NCBI GenBank assembly: GCA_033439265.1
Contig: JAVTVX010000015.1
Span: forward strand, 23,675,947 to 23,739,946
DNA from: Dillenia suffruticosa
Taxonomy: Eukaryota; Streptophyta; Magnoliopsida; Dilleniales; Dilleniaceae
DNA length: 64,000 nt
Reading direction: 5' to 3'
Below, one piece after another: positions 11,922 to 60,515 of the stretch. How positions within the stretch are numbered: position 1 is the first letter of the stretch; the number at the start of each line of letters is the position of its first letter. A model generated the notes under the pieces. That model was not told the origin of the DNA. It did no database searches and saw nothing but the letters and a program-made list of their open reading frames with translations. The translations under genes and the position numbers were made by a program.

Positions 11922-13130
11922 GTTGGCTAAATTAAAAAAATAATTTTCGAAATGATTTTTAGGGCACAAAATTTAGAATTCGGATCACGAATGAGTTTCG
12001 TAAATCCGAGAACACCACTGAGTTGCTCATGATCCGTAAAGGATGAATATATTTTTTATAGAATTTTTTGAACACTCTAGGGCCATGAAAACTGAGATTA
12101 AAGTTTCCGGCCCAAATATTGACCGGACCTTTAGATCTTAGATCCGTCGAGTTTAAGGACGAATTGATCTAAACAAATAGCATATATGTGTTTTATGTGT
12201 GTTGATTTGCGTTTTGATATATATTTTGTACATTGTTGTCGCCGAAAACTGGGATTTTCGAAATTGGCCGCAAGGGCTGCGACTTTGGGTGTTCAATTTG
12301 ACTGTTTCAAGCTCTAATCCTTCATAAAATCGAGTTAGGATAAATGAAGGAGGTTCACATTAAATTTACCAGTCGAAATCCGTCAGAAATACAGCCGGAA
12401 ATGGAGGTTTTCGGCAACCTGGTCGAAAGACTCGGTTGTACAGAATTTGGGCAGAGAAGAAGGGCTCCAAACCCGCAGGTGCGTGCAGTGCACGCGTGCG
12501 AGAGGAGAGTGGTAGTAAGGATGTAGGCACGTGGATCTCGAAGAGGCACGTGAGATCCAAGAGTCCGGTCTGGGTCAGTTTCGACCCGGATCCAGATCCG
12601 ACCCATGAGGCCCGACCCGCATCAGGACCCGAAACCCGAACCAGCAGGCGGGTCACGCACATGTGGAGCATGGCACCACACCCTGCGCGTCTGGCGAGTG
12701 CGTCGACGCGCTGAGGGCGCATGTAGCGCGTGATTGACGTGCTGTGCGTCTAACATGCACCCCAAGGCTTCCCCCGCTTATGTAGGCACGTGGGGACGTG
12801 CCTCCAGCATCTAGTGGTGCATGAACCCTCCTGGAGGCGTGTAGGCTTGCCCAAAAATGAAAATTTCCCAATTTTAAGGGTTTTATGCCAAAAAATATGA
12901 CTTTTTGTGGGTTTTTATGCACCGAATCATAGTCCGAATGGTAAGATGCAATCCCAGATTGTGATGTATGGTATCCGTTGACTCATACGCTCGTCTTGGG
13001 GTTTATACTCGAGTCATTTTGGTCTTGATGATTTGTAGGGTGTACAAAATGTAAGAATAAGTATATATAAATCACTAAAGTCTCTAAAACTGATTCAAAA
13101 ATTGTCGTTTTAGATATTTGTAAGGGGGAT
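11922..13130 (+). other. Leader region of the copia fossil
   Basis: Non-coding leader between the primer-binding site and gag. It contains a GC-rich patch at about 12,440-12,860 with several short overlapping open frames that match nothing recognisable and run on both strands, so they are not called. Confidence 0.6.
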
Positions 13131-14639
13131 AAAGCTAAATGATGATAATTATGAGATTTTTTATCAGTAGATTCAGTTTATTCCCGAGAAGCAAAATCTA
13201 ATTGAAATTCTAAGGCATGAGATTGTAGACACTGGGGAGAATACCGCACCTTAGAGAGACGGAATTCGGAGACATCACGTGCGTCGAAGTGGAAGGATGG
13301 CCGAGTTAGGGCAATCCCCCTGAACATTATGTACAATGATGTGATCCCGGTCTATGAGCAATATCCTATAATCTTGTCGGTTTGGCTCACCTTATAAAGA
13401 GCATTGTGGTGCTCTTACAGATCTTGAGACGAGAATTCTAACTTATAAGTTTAATAAGTTATAAGAAAAAGATTAATCATACAATGATGAACATTTGATG
13501 AAAATGTCAAGTATGATCATTGAGTTTGGGAGTGTGAATGAGCCTATTTCAAATGTTTTCAAGCACCGGATACGATCCAGTCTTTACCTAATTCATGGGT
13601 AACCATGAAAATCTATTTCACATTCGATAAAAGTATTCGTACTTTTGTTAATGTGAATAGACACAGTGAGCTCGAGTAGGAACATCTGGAAACGAGTAGG
13701 CCATACGCGGTTCATACTTATGCAATGGAGTCGAGCAAGAACTTTTGCGACACCGACCGCAATGAAATAAGCATGAGTAATTGACTTGAAGTTTAGGTAA
13801 GAAGAAACTATTTGAGAAAACCGACAACAAAGTATTAAAGCACAGAAATAAGGAAATTGATAAGACCAAGGTGTAGTGCTATATCTGTAGTAGATTTGGT
13901 CATTTCGCTCATAAATGCGACAAGCAGAAACTATCTCCTTTTTCTTTACGTGGTTTGAGATGCTCACTGATTTCTCTCCTTCGTGGATTATAGACTTAGG
14001 AGCTATTGATCACGTAACTCGAGATAGGAGCGCGCAAATATAGTTCCACTGAATGAGTCCTCAAGTAGGAGGATTTACGTAGGGAATGGAGTGTTTTGTC
14101 GACAACAGAGATAATGGCACTTGCAAGTTAGAGTTGCTAAGTTGCCATACTCTGTATGTTATTTACACTCCGAATATTCAACAGAAGTTGATTTAAGCAA
14201 GGGATATACTCTGTTAATTTGGAAATTTTATAGTTTCCATTCAATACAACAGTTCTTTGATTGGTTCTGGAATAGTCCATGAGGGACTATATGCACTGGA
14301 AATAAATCATTCTAATGGTATTTCTTGTTATCCTCCTAGCGTGAGAAAGGATGAACATGTTAGAAGTGAGTGGTCTGTAGGACCCACTAACCAATTTTGT
14401 CTAGATGACAAAGTTACAAGAAAGCCATTCAACAATACAATGAGGGCCGAAACTCTATTGTAGTCGACTCACTCTGACATCTATGGCCTTATGAACATGA
14501 GAACCCGAAATGGAGTTGGATACTTTATTACGTTCTTCATAGACAATTACACGCGTTTCGGTTACGTCTATTTGATTTCGCATAAGTTTGAGGCATTGAG
14601 ATGCTTCAGGAGGTTTATTGGCGAGGTTTAAAATCAGTT

Positions 14640-14670
<31 letters not shown>

Positions 14671-16830
14671 TTCTCATAACCGATAGAAAGCGCAAGTATT
14701 TGTCTAAAGAGCTATGTTTCGAGAAGGGTATTACGAGATAACTGAATATTCCTGTTACTTAATGGAGTTGAGTAGCCGAGAGAAGAATAGAACTTTGTTT
14801 AAGACGGTAGGGTCGATGATGACACATGCCAACATGCTAGTTTCTCATTACGGAGATGCATTATTGGTTGTAGCCTATGTCCTCAATCGTCTTCTATCGA
14901 AGTCCACAGTTAATACTTCATATGAGCTTTGGACAGGGAGGTAGTCTGATCTTAGCCACTTGAGATTATAGAGTTGTGTCGGGTATGTTTATAGCTTCTC
15001 GCATCTACACGGCGAGTTAGGTTTGCAAGAAAAGAGTTGTATCTCAATGAGATACTCAGAACGCTCCAAAGGGAATATATTCTGGATGAGCATATGGATG
15101 GCACTAGCACTGAGATTGAGTCTCGTGATGCCGAGTTTCTTGAAAATGATTTTGCCATGAGAAGTGAAATTGATTAGGACTTTACCTTATATAAAATGGG
15201 TGAGCCTAATGGCTTAGCTGATCCCAGCGGTAGTACCTCAGAATCCATTAGGATCTTGGTCTTAGTGGGAGCGAACCATCTTGAGGTGAAAAGTTTTCCC
15301 CTCCTTATAAGAGTAATCGAGGATGCGTACTTAACTGTCGCTTCCCGATTGAGTAAGAGGCTCTAATTGTGACTTTTAAGGATGGATGAGAAACCTTAAA
15401 TAGTCCTAGAGGCTCTTGAGGGTTCTATAAAGGACCATTGGTCAAAGGCCATAGATGATAGAAGGAGTTGATCAAATTCAACAGAATCTGGGATCTAGTT
15501 AATTTACTTAAAGGTAGTAAGGCCGTTGGGAATGAGTAGGTTCTCAAGATTAAGAGAAAGGCCAACGGATTGATGGAGAGGTATAAACCCTGTTTGATAA
15601 CCTGGGGTTACAATTAGACCGAGGGTGAGTTTACCTTGATCTATTTACTTTTAGCAATTATCGTGGACATAGATCTGGAGTGACTCCAAATGGACGAAGA
15701 GACTACCTTCCTAAGCGGGAGTTTGGATAAGGAGATCTATAAGGAACAACCATCTGGCTTCATTCCGTAGATCAGGACGATAAAGGTCTGTTGACTTCGA
15801 AAGTCGACATATGACCTTAATCATCAATCCATGCAGTGGCGCTTGAGATTTCACGAGGAGATGATATCTCACGGTTTCGTGGTGATCGAGGAGGATCATT
15901 GCGTATACTTTATACGTTCTCATGATTCTATTGTGATCATGTCCTTGTGTGCGAATGATATTTTGTTGACTGTGAACAACAGAGAGTATTTGATGACCAC
16001 GATGAGGTGATTATTGTCGAGTATTGAAATGAAGGACATGGGAGAGGCTCAGTTCTTCCTCGAAATCAAGATCCAAAGGGATCACTCGAGGCAGGTGTTG
16101 GCTCTTTCACTGGAGTCCAACATTAATGAAGTTCTCGAGTTCTTCTAGAAGAACGATAGCAACTCTATAGATACTCTTATCGCTAAAACGTTAAAGCCTA
16201 ATTCTTGACATATGCCTTATGACTCAGGAAAGGATAAGGGAGATGAGTAGAATCCTTTGTACCAGTGCAGTGAGTAGTCTAATGTACGTAGTGTTGCGTA
16301 CATGACCAGACATTTGCTTTGCAATGAGTTTGTTGATTAGGTATCAATCGAATCTTAGAAGAAATCATTGAAGAGCAGTGAAAAGGATTCAGAGATATCT
16401 CGAGAGAATTGCGGACCTCTCCTTGTACAACGGAGGAGGTGATTTGCGTCTCATTGGGTATTCAGATGCTGACTAAAATGGTGATATGGATAGACACAAA
16501 TCGATAGGTTTCATGAGAGACCTGCGCATCTTTATCTACGATAGAGGCTGAACTTATGGGATACTCGGTAGCAGTTCAAGAGAGTGTTTGGTTTCAGAGA
16601 TTTCCGGATGATCTAGGGATTGTGATTGATAGTGAGAGGCCGGTGATAATTTATTGAGAAAATCAGGTCCCCACTGACCACACTTGAGACCCTAAGTATC
16701 ACAGTAAAACCAAGCACATTGATACCTGATACCACATTATGAGAGATATTGTCGAGAAGGGTAAAATGAAAAATAAGTACACTTGTATACAGTATGGTGG
16801 TTGATCCATTCACTAAACCCATTGCAAGGG
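13130..16830 (+). mobile_element. Remnant gag-pol of the copia fossil
   Basis: Decayed coding region. A CX2CX4HX4C zinc knuckle (CYICSRFGHFAHKC) lies near 13,870-13,925. A retropepsin-like WIIDLGA segment lies near 13,985. An integrase core segment (HSDIYG ... GYFITFFIDNYTRFGY) lies near 14,470-14,600. Reverse transcriptase and RNase H segments (LIGYSDAD) follow to about 16,560, and the region closes with DPFTKP near 16,810. It is broken in many places and is not expected to give a protein. Confidence 0.85.
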
Positions 16831-18015
16831 GTTCCTATATGAGATATAGGAATTATTGGGTTTATGTATATTTTTGACATTTCTTATTGTTGTACTAATA
16901 CTTATTGTGTTTTATATGTATATATATGACATGTGTGCATGATGAGTCACGAGTTTAATTTATTGCACTATTATATTGTCATATATTTTATGATTTATTG
17001 TGATAAATGATATGTCAGGCAATCGTGATCGACTCTTTCACACGAGTGACCACCTCTAACTCTAAGTGAGCGGAGATGAGACGGTTTCTAGTTGTAAGAG
17101 ACTCTGAGAGTGGCCCTACTAAAACATAAGTCACCCCGATACGTATTCAGGATAAGGTTATATGTGATATGACCGACATAGACGTACCCACATCCATGTT
17201 GCCTGTAAGTAGGCAGGTTTGAGATCTCAGATAGCACCCGCGACTAGTGATATAGTCTTTGAGTTATTTTTTTTGAGATCTCTGGATAAAGTTTTATGCG
17301 TAGACTGAGTTTCATATCTGCACAATGTCAGAAAAATCTAACATATGTCCTTTGAGAGATGGGGAATAACACTGTGCACGCATTTCATACCGCGTGTGGT
17401 ATTAAGACCAGGGATAGTGGGAGCATTGTTTGAGACATGATATGATTTAGATCCCCATTTCCACTATATGAACCTGAGATCCATTGGGTGAGATCTCTTG
17501 TACTCTTATCACTTTCGGCTGTTTCTAGAAATCTTGGCTCAGTGTTGCTACTTTAGTCTGTTTACCGATGGCCCGGAAGATAAATCAAGATCTGAGGGAC
17601 AGGTTTAGAAAAATAGTTGAATTGAAACTGATAAATTCGAGTTTGTGAAAAGAAAAACTAATTAACACTATATCATTGTATTATGTTTATCGGCTAACCT
17701 ATTATGCCTGTCCACGTTGGGATGTAAGCATAATAGTAGATACATAGTTGCAATTATTGGGAATTACTTTTAGTGAGGAAAGTAGCTCGATGGATATAAT
17801 TAGTTTTGGATTTAGGGTGCAACGAGTTATTTTTTGGTACTAATGATGGTTTCTCAATTATCCTAACGGGTGTATCGAGAGATCTTTGCTTGTAGGTATA
17901 TTTGTCGGTTACACGACACCCAATTCTGTATGAAAATCCAGTAGGGTGATGAGAAAAATCACATGAGTTGTGATTTTGTGACAGACGTAAAATACACTCG
18001 TGTGCAAGTGAGAGA

Positions 18016-18468
18016 TATTGGTTTGATAATGCCCATCGTGGGGCATTTTAGGAAGGTATTGGATAACTTCCATAACTCCCATAATGACCCCCTCTCTAAT
18101 GATAGAGAGATGTTACATTTTCCCAACATCTCTGAGAGCACAATGGCCAAGAAAAATAGCTATGGCTTTTGAGTGATGCACATCTCTCTTGAGAGAGAGA
18201 ATAAAAATGAGGGAACGAGAAATTTTTATGAAGAAAAATTTCTTTCATCGTTAAAATCACCGAATTGAGGGTTGTGGCGTTGTGACACTGTAGTGGTGAT
18301 TGGACTAATCTCGTGATCACCATTCCGGCTGAGAGATCTGATCGAGAGACATGCCGTTCGGTTAATTTTGAAGATTCTACATATTAAGATACCTTATACC
18401 TGATTATTTTTATTTTTTCAAAAATTATTGTATGCTTCTCTGTGCATGAGAACCCTAAAATTCCAACA
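18016..18468 (+). repeat. 3' LTR of the copia fossil
   Basis: Direct repeat of 11,453-11,905, the same 453-bp length, about 90% identical by eye with mostly transitions. The purine-rich AAGTGAGAGA just upstream (from about 18,006) is a weak candidate polypurine tract. Confidence 0.93.
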
Positions 18469-18473
18469 CACCA

Positions 18474-20880
18474 TTATATTGAATGCACACACCAAAAATT
18501 GCAAACAAATGAATTCAGACAAAATCAAAATCCAAAACATATTCAAAAACAAAAGAAAAATTTAAAATTCTCAATTTTCTCCCAAAACAAAAACCGTAAT
18601 TTGATTTAAATATGGGAATACAATGGTACCTCTAAATACAAAAATTCATATCAATTAACAAAAACCAACTTACACCAACCAAGATTAAGAACAGAAGAAG
18701 AAAATTTGGAATAAAAGAAAAACATAGTCAACTTAAAAAAAAAAAAAAAAAAGACCTTGCAAGCATCATAATACACAAGAAGTATAACACGAAATTAACA
18801 ACTTTTATATTTTAGGAGATGAGATTAGGATGTTACAATTATATTGCGAGGTTACATCTTTTGGGGTTATTTTACATCTCTCCATTTCTTTCTCTCTCTC
18901 CTTCTTTCCTAGAGTATTGGTTGTGAAGTTTTTTATACTTAAATTCTAATAACATTTGCAATTTCTATCAAAGACAATGTCTTATAAAAAATTTGTATCA
19001 CCTCACGGAAACCTAAATAGTATTTGACTTTTTTTTGCCAACATCAAGTCATTGTTCTCAATCTCAATTTCATCACTTTTTTTTTTTTGTTATTATTTTG
19101 ATTCTTTTATGACTAAACTCTTGATTAAATCAAGTTGATGCTTTTTACAGATGTGATTTTTTTTTTCTATAGTTTGCTTAATAGAAATTCATTTTTATAT
19201 TATTTTTGAAAAATTTTAGGGTTTAAATTAAATGGATAATATAAAAAATTCGAGTTTTATTTTAATATATTTTAAAGAATTACACTATAAAAATAGTAAA
19301 ATAATTTTATTTTTTCTTTAAGGTGATAAGATATCATGGAGCATTTTTTATGTGGTTAATACATTCAATAAACCATCTCTAATTTAAAAGTTTTATATAC
19401 AAATTTTTGAATCAATTAAAATTCAACACTAATTTTTACTATTATTAACAGTAACAATAAATTAAGTCTAAATTCCAAATATTGGGTTCGATTGTTTGAG
19501 GGACCAATAGAAGAGAAAATAGAGAGAAAATAAAACAAAATAAAAGTTTGTAAATAAAAATAGAGAAGATAAAACTAAAAAATTAAAAATAAAAAAATAA
19601 AAAATAAATAAAAAACTATTTATAGAAATTTAAGATGATGATGATGATGATGATGATGATAATAGTTTAAATATTTGTTTTCAATGGTTTATCCAAACTT
19701 TTTACTTAATTTCCTATGTTTAAAAGCTCACCTTTTCTAATTATTATATTTTTTTATTTTTATTGTACGTGTCCAAACTATATTAAGCAATATTTTCTCA
19801 TCTATATACAATTGAATTCATTTCTAACTTAATATATATTTATTCGTTCCTAATTCTATATATTTTAGTTTTATCACACATTAATCTGAATATTCTCATT
19901 TTAGTCATAACTATTTTATATTTTGGTTGTTGTTTAATACCCAATACTCGATATCTTATAATAATAAATATCTTAATCTGATTCTCTAAAATTTTCTCTT
20001 TAACTGCAATGATATCATACAATCGCAAAGAATTTCAGATATATTTTTTCATTTCATTCAACTCACTTAAATTCTATAATTCATATTATTATTTATATTG
20101 TTATCATTTTGAATGACAAATATAAAAAATCTAAAACATTTATTTTTTGATAAATCTAGTTCCTGTAACTCATTTGTTTTTTCATCATTTTGATTACTGT
20201 CATTAAATATATATCTCATATACTCAATTTTTTATTGATTCAATATAAATTTTTTATATTTTAGTGTATTTTTTATAACTCCAATTTAACGATAATACTA
20301 TTTCTAATTTTATCGACCATCGCTATATAATTTATAAAAAGTATATACCATGATACTTAATTTTAAATCCCCTTTGTTATTTCATTCGTTACTATTACAA
20401 AAAAGGAGGGAGATATAATGTCGAGTTTAGGTGAAATCCAATATTAACAAGAAGTTATCATTTAAACCCTATAAACTCTTACATTGTTAATATGTTTCTC
20501 ATGTATATGTTAATATCAATGTATTTTAAGAAGACATTCTTCTTCATCTCACTGTAATATGTTTCTGACAAGTTTGTTATATACTTTTTTAGATCAAAAA
20601 ATACCATCCTATACAGTGTGCCGCTAATAAGGAAACGCCCCCAACAAAAAATCAATTGTTATAATATTATGTTTTGAATCAATTATTTTTAATATTTTTT
20701 TATTTATCAGACGTGGTCTTAATTAAACCAAATTTTATTGTTTAAATTTAAAAAAAAGATGTAGAATAAATTCATAATATTTTTATTTCTTGTGCATTTT
20801 GGGAAAAAGAGAAGGTGGGGATTGAGAAAATCGCGGATCATAAAAATTTTATTGACTACGAAAATAAAATTCTGAAATAT
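18474..20880. other. AT-rich upstream region of the AAA ATPase gene
   Basis: This 2.4 kb separates the copia fossil from the gene's core promoter. It contains a (GAT)n microsatellite at 19,633-19,661 and an antisense RTE tail at about 19,449-19,560. No host gene or RNA gene is visible. Confidence 0.6.
19449..19560 (-). mobile_element. RTE LINE 3' tail, antisense, short relic
   Basis: Read on the minus strand, the segment resembles the last bases of the RTE element that ends near 32,860: a GGACC-AAACAATC phrase, CCCAATATTTGGAATTTAGAC, TTAATTTATTGTTAC. Only the terminal 3' region is present. Several other tails of the same family occur in the window (26,826; 32,800; 33,672; 35,277; 59,897). 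Confidence 0.5.
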
Positions 20881-20884
20881 TATT

Positions 20885-20930
20885 TTTTTTTATAAAAAGA
20901 ATTGTCGAAAAAGAGTAATCTCTTTCATAA
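20885..20930 (+). promoter_or_regulatory. Core promoter of the AAA ATPase gene
   Basis: TATAAAAAGA at 20,891-20,900 is the best TATA box upstream of the first exon. A start about 30 bp downstream falls in AAGCAAACCCAGCCAACACAAC, which is C/A-rich and plant-leader-like. The transcription start itself is inferred. Confidence 0.5.
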
Positions 20931-21100
20931 GCAAACCCAGCCAACACAACACACCGCAGCCCTCGGCGGCTTCATATTCGCACTCTCTTATTAACCTAAT
21001 CCCTTCAAAAAAACAGAGAAATTAAGAAATTTTGATATTTGGGGGGCAAGCCAAAGGAAAGCCAGGGTCGAGGAATGTCGAGAAGCAACGTTTAGCAATT

Positions 21101-21139
<39 letters not shown>

Positions 21140-21159
21140 GCTGACAAGTTAATCATCAG
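20930..21159 (+). other. 5' UTR exon 1 of the AAA ATPase gene with a (CT)n tract
   Basis: Leader exon ending at ATCATCAG followed by the donor GTACTC (21,160). It holds a 16-unit (TC) microsatellite at 21,105-21,136, common in plant 5' leaders. A (TTC)n run (about 21,165-21,191) begins just inside the following intron. The intron (21,160-22,036) separates this exon from the start codon, so the gene has a leader intron. The exon's 5' end is approximate. Confidence 0.6.
21075..21095 (+). promoter_or_regulatory. Six-codon upstream ORF in the 5' leader
   Basis: ATG at 21,075 opens the frame MSRSNV and stops at TAG (21,093-21,095), entirely inside the leader exon. It is the only ATG I see in the inferred spliced leader before the main start at 22,065. 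A short uORF like this could lower translation of the main frame, but no effect can be shown from sequence. Confidence 0.45.
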
Positions 21160-22064
21160 GTACTCTTCTTCTTCTTCTTCTTCTTCTTCTTTCCTTTTGA
21201 CGGATTTAAAGGGGTGATTCTATTCCGTGCGTAACAATTCTTTCATTTTCACCCTTGGCGTCAGATTTCCTATCCGTGTGTATTCGTCTTTTGCTTTACC
21301 GATGATGCTTTTGAGTTTCAATCTTTGCAAATTTCTAAAGGTCCATACTTGTTGAATGTTTGTCTATGAACATAATTTAGGAGTAGGGCTATTAAATAGT
21401 TTATTTATTATTATTTTTTAAAAATGTTGGATTGGATGCTGCCATTAAAAGGGTTTCTTTTGTTTTGGCTCTAGTCCTAGAAATTCAAATGACATTTTGT
21501 TGCCCATCGATATCATTGTCCCCTTTTTCTGTCAAAAGAAAGACATGGATACCACAATTGCTAACAGATTATAGAAGAAAAATGGGTTCCTGAATTTCTT
21601 CATTTTTCACAGCATCAAAAATAGAAAAATATGATTTTCTTAAGCACTTCCAATCCAAATCTGATTCTGCTGATTTTCTTTCAAATTTTGAACTATAGTA
21701 CATCTTTGCATGCAGTCTAGCATATGGTCCTTTGATTTGAATCTATCATGCTTGAAAATGGTTAATTTAATTAATTACTTCACATCCATGATTTGGATGT
21801 CTAGATGTAATTTTTTTTTTGTATGTCAAAAATTGATTTTTTTTTTTTACCATTTTGGACTCCCGATAGGCTCATATTGTTTCACATTTGCATACGTTTT
21901 AATCTTTTATTTTGGCTTTTTTTGCAACCTTGATTTGATAACTTCATGAAATTGGCTAGTTGAGAAGCACAATGGCAGTAGTTTTCTTCTTTGAATTGTT
22001 GAAGTGACATACAAACTAATGAACTGCTTCTAATAGGAAATCATTTTTGGAAATAAGACTGGCA

Positions 22065-58571
<36,507 letters not shown>

Positions 58572-58860
58572 CATCAATGGGTAGCTTTGTTCATTTTTTT
58601 CTTAAAATTTTTATTCTTGTTGTATCCTGTCTCCCCATGGTAGTGTACACCTAAGGTACACCTAAGGTGGAGCCTCTTCATCCAATTTACGCAGGTGAGG
58701 AAGAAGGCCGAGCTATAATTACAGATGTCCCCTCATGCTCCTTTCTTTATTGCCACTCTCTCTCTCCTCTTTCCCCTCTCATTTTTCTAGTAGGTATTTA
58801 TTATGCATTGTAAATTAGATAATTAAGATTAAACATCTTTTTGTATGTACAATAACTTAG
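58572..58860 (+). other. 3' UTR of the AAA ATPase gene (approximate)
   Basis: Sequence after TAA (58,569-58,571). TACACCTAAGG is tandemly doubled near 58,645-58,667, and a CT-rich run follows. A/T-rich elements AATTAAGATTAAAC and TTTTTGTATGTAC near 58,820-58,850 are reasonable plant poly(A) signals. The 3' end is a guess. Confidence 0.4.
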
Positions 58861-59108
58861 CTGAATTAGTTCTGATAGCGTCTCTCTCTCTCTGTCTGAG
58901 CATCCAAGTTTTGACTTTGGAAGTATTATGGTTGGATCTTCTTAACACAGGTCTTTATGCAAGTATAATTTTTTCCCATAATAATGCCATGAACACTTGT
59001 TCTTGGGAAAAATTTGTGGAGTCTGGAGAGCCTTAAAAATCCATTTTGCAGGCTTATTTAATTTGAGCTCTATCCAGAAAGCTGAGTGAATTATGCTAAA
59101 TTTGTTGG

Positions 59109-59194
59109 CTGTGTGTGTTGATACCATGGTTCGAACTTCGAACCCGAGGTCTAAGTCCCATGGAGAACCATAACCACTGGGTCAATGTTCTACG
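59109..59194 (-). mobile_element. 86-bp tRNA-like retroinsert with a 23-bp target-site duplication
   Basis: The insert lies between two 23-bp direct repeats with one mismatch (59,086-59,108 and 59,195-59,217, beginning GTGAATTATGC and ending TTTGTTGG). On the minus strand it carries an A-box-like GACCCAGTGGTTATGG and a B-box-like GGGTTCGAAGTTC, and it ends in a short CA-rich tail (CAACACACACAG). The size and boxes suggest a tRNA-derived SINE consisting of little more than the head. It is not a functional tRNA: no clean anticodon arm can be drawn by eye. Confidence 0.75.
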
Positions 59195-59896
59195 GTGAAT
59201 TATGCTTAATTTGTTGGTTTATTGATCGCAATCCAATCCATTTATTTGACTCTACCTATAATTGAATAGATCTATCCTTTTTTCCTTCTACACTCGAAGC
59301 AAAGACTGAATCTTTTCTAGTCCATTTCTAATGTCTAACTACTTTCCCATAAGCGATGAGTCTACCAGAATTTTTCATAGAAAGCTTTGTTTTGTTGGAT
59401 TCTCGACTTCAAAATCTTTCGAAGCCACAATTTTTAATCAAAAAATTCCTTTGCCAAACTCCTCATAAAGTCTAATCTAAGTTAAAGCTTCAAGCAGAGT
59501 TACGAGATTTGTCCACTTGGTTAATTTTTACTTCAACCGGCGATGCGAGAGACCTGATCACTTGAGACTAGGAAAATTTTAAGCTTGGAAAAATTCAATA
59601 ATTCCCTGTTAAAAAATTCAATGGAGCCTGGTGGGCTTTGTTTTTTTTTATTTTTTTATTTTTTTATTTTTTTATTTTGTATTTGACCATTGATATTTGA
59701 AAACAAGATTAATCTGGTTTGAGTAACAATCTGGTTTGAGTAACTATGGAGCCAATTAAGGGGGTTTTTTTATCTGTTGTCTCATTCTTATAACTCAATT
59801 CAAGATTTAGTTAAACGAGTCTAGTGTCTTGTCATTGGACTCACAAATCATTAGTCCTGAATGGGCTTTATAAAATTAAAGAAAGATCATTTGTAC

Positions 59897-59970
59897 AACA
59901 AATTAAGTCTTGATTTCAAATTTTAGGATCGGTAATATAAGAAGAGACGGGTAAAAGAAAAAAGAATGCA
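59897..59970 (-). mobile_element. RTE LINE 3' tail, antisense relic
   Basis: On the minus strand: ACCGATCCTAAAATTTGAAA, then TCAAGACTTAATTTGTTG. This matches the order of the RTE tail (CCGACCCCAAATATTGGGAT then TAAGGCCCAGTTTGTTGTTG) with many substitutions, so it is an older insertion than 26,826-26,868. Confidence 0.55.
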
Positions 59971-60475
59971 AATCAATGGAAACTAAGGACGCAAATAAGT
60001 ATTGGGGGCCTGCAAATCAAATCTTCAACAAAGTATTTACATGCCTCAAGTTAATATACAAAATATATTAATTACAGCTATAGTGCATTTAATTAAGAGC
60101 CACACTTTAAATTGGAAAAAATTACTTTCAGAATTTTCAAAAACAAATCTATCATGCGAATAAAATATGCAGACTTTCCCTACCTTGAATGAAAAAAAAA
60201 AAAAAAAAAAAAAGACACAAAAGAATGCCTTTTTCAATGGAATGTGGCTAATTGATACTTACTCTCTCAAACCCTACGACTTCCAATCCCGACTCTCCCA
60301 GTTTTTGAGACTTGCAAGTAGAAACTCAATACTTGTTGAATGAATGTAGCTTAGACTTTACCCATAAGATGTGTTCAGGTTTTCCACTGCATTATTGGCA
60401 TTATGATTGCACTCTTCTCAAGTTCTTTCAAGACCTTAATAGGCATTTAAGATGATCACACTGTATATTGATTTC

Positions 60476-60515
60476 TTTTTTTTTTTGGGGGGGGGGGGGA
60501 GGGAACAGAAACCAT
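60476..60515 (-). mobile_element. 40-bp poly(C)-poly(A) retroinsert with a 14-bp target-site duplication
   Basis: T11G13 followed by AGGGAACAGAAACCAT lies between perfect copies of TGTATATTGATTTC (60,462-60,475 and 60,516-60,529). On the minus strand this is a short 3' end, ATGGTTTCTGTTCCCT, then C13, then A11. A poly(A)-ended insert with a duplication points to LINE-driven retroposition of a strongly truncated transcript. Confidence 0.7.

Larger units (their letters stand above)
11453..18468 (+). mobile_element. Ty1/copia LTR retrotransposon fossil, full length, broken
   Basis: The element is 7,016 bp with two 453-bp LTRs, TATTGG...CCAACA termini and a perfect 5-bp target-site duplication (CACCA, 11,448-11,452 and 18,469-18,473). 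A tRNA-iMet primer-binding site follows the left LTR. Recognisable remnants run in the order gag (CCHC zinc knuckle), protease, integrase, reverse transcriptase, RNase H, which is the copia order. A 1.2-kb leader and a 1.2-kb 3' non-coding region flank the coding part. It is a fossil with many breaks (well over ten by eye). The LTRs look about 90% identical. With an assumed rate of 1.3e-8 per site per year that is of the order of 4 million years, and older if the lineage evolves slowly. Confidence 0.93.

Noticed and set aside
12344-12922. Four overlapping frames in a GC-rich patch
   Set aside because: They fall in the non-coding leader of the copia fossil, run on both strands and match no copia domain.
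22047-22064. A start upstream of the first ATG of the AAA ATPase (TTG)
   Set aside because: The ATG at 22,065 is the first in exon 2 and begins a family-like N terminus; no case for a non-ATG start.
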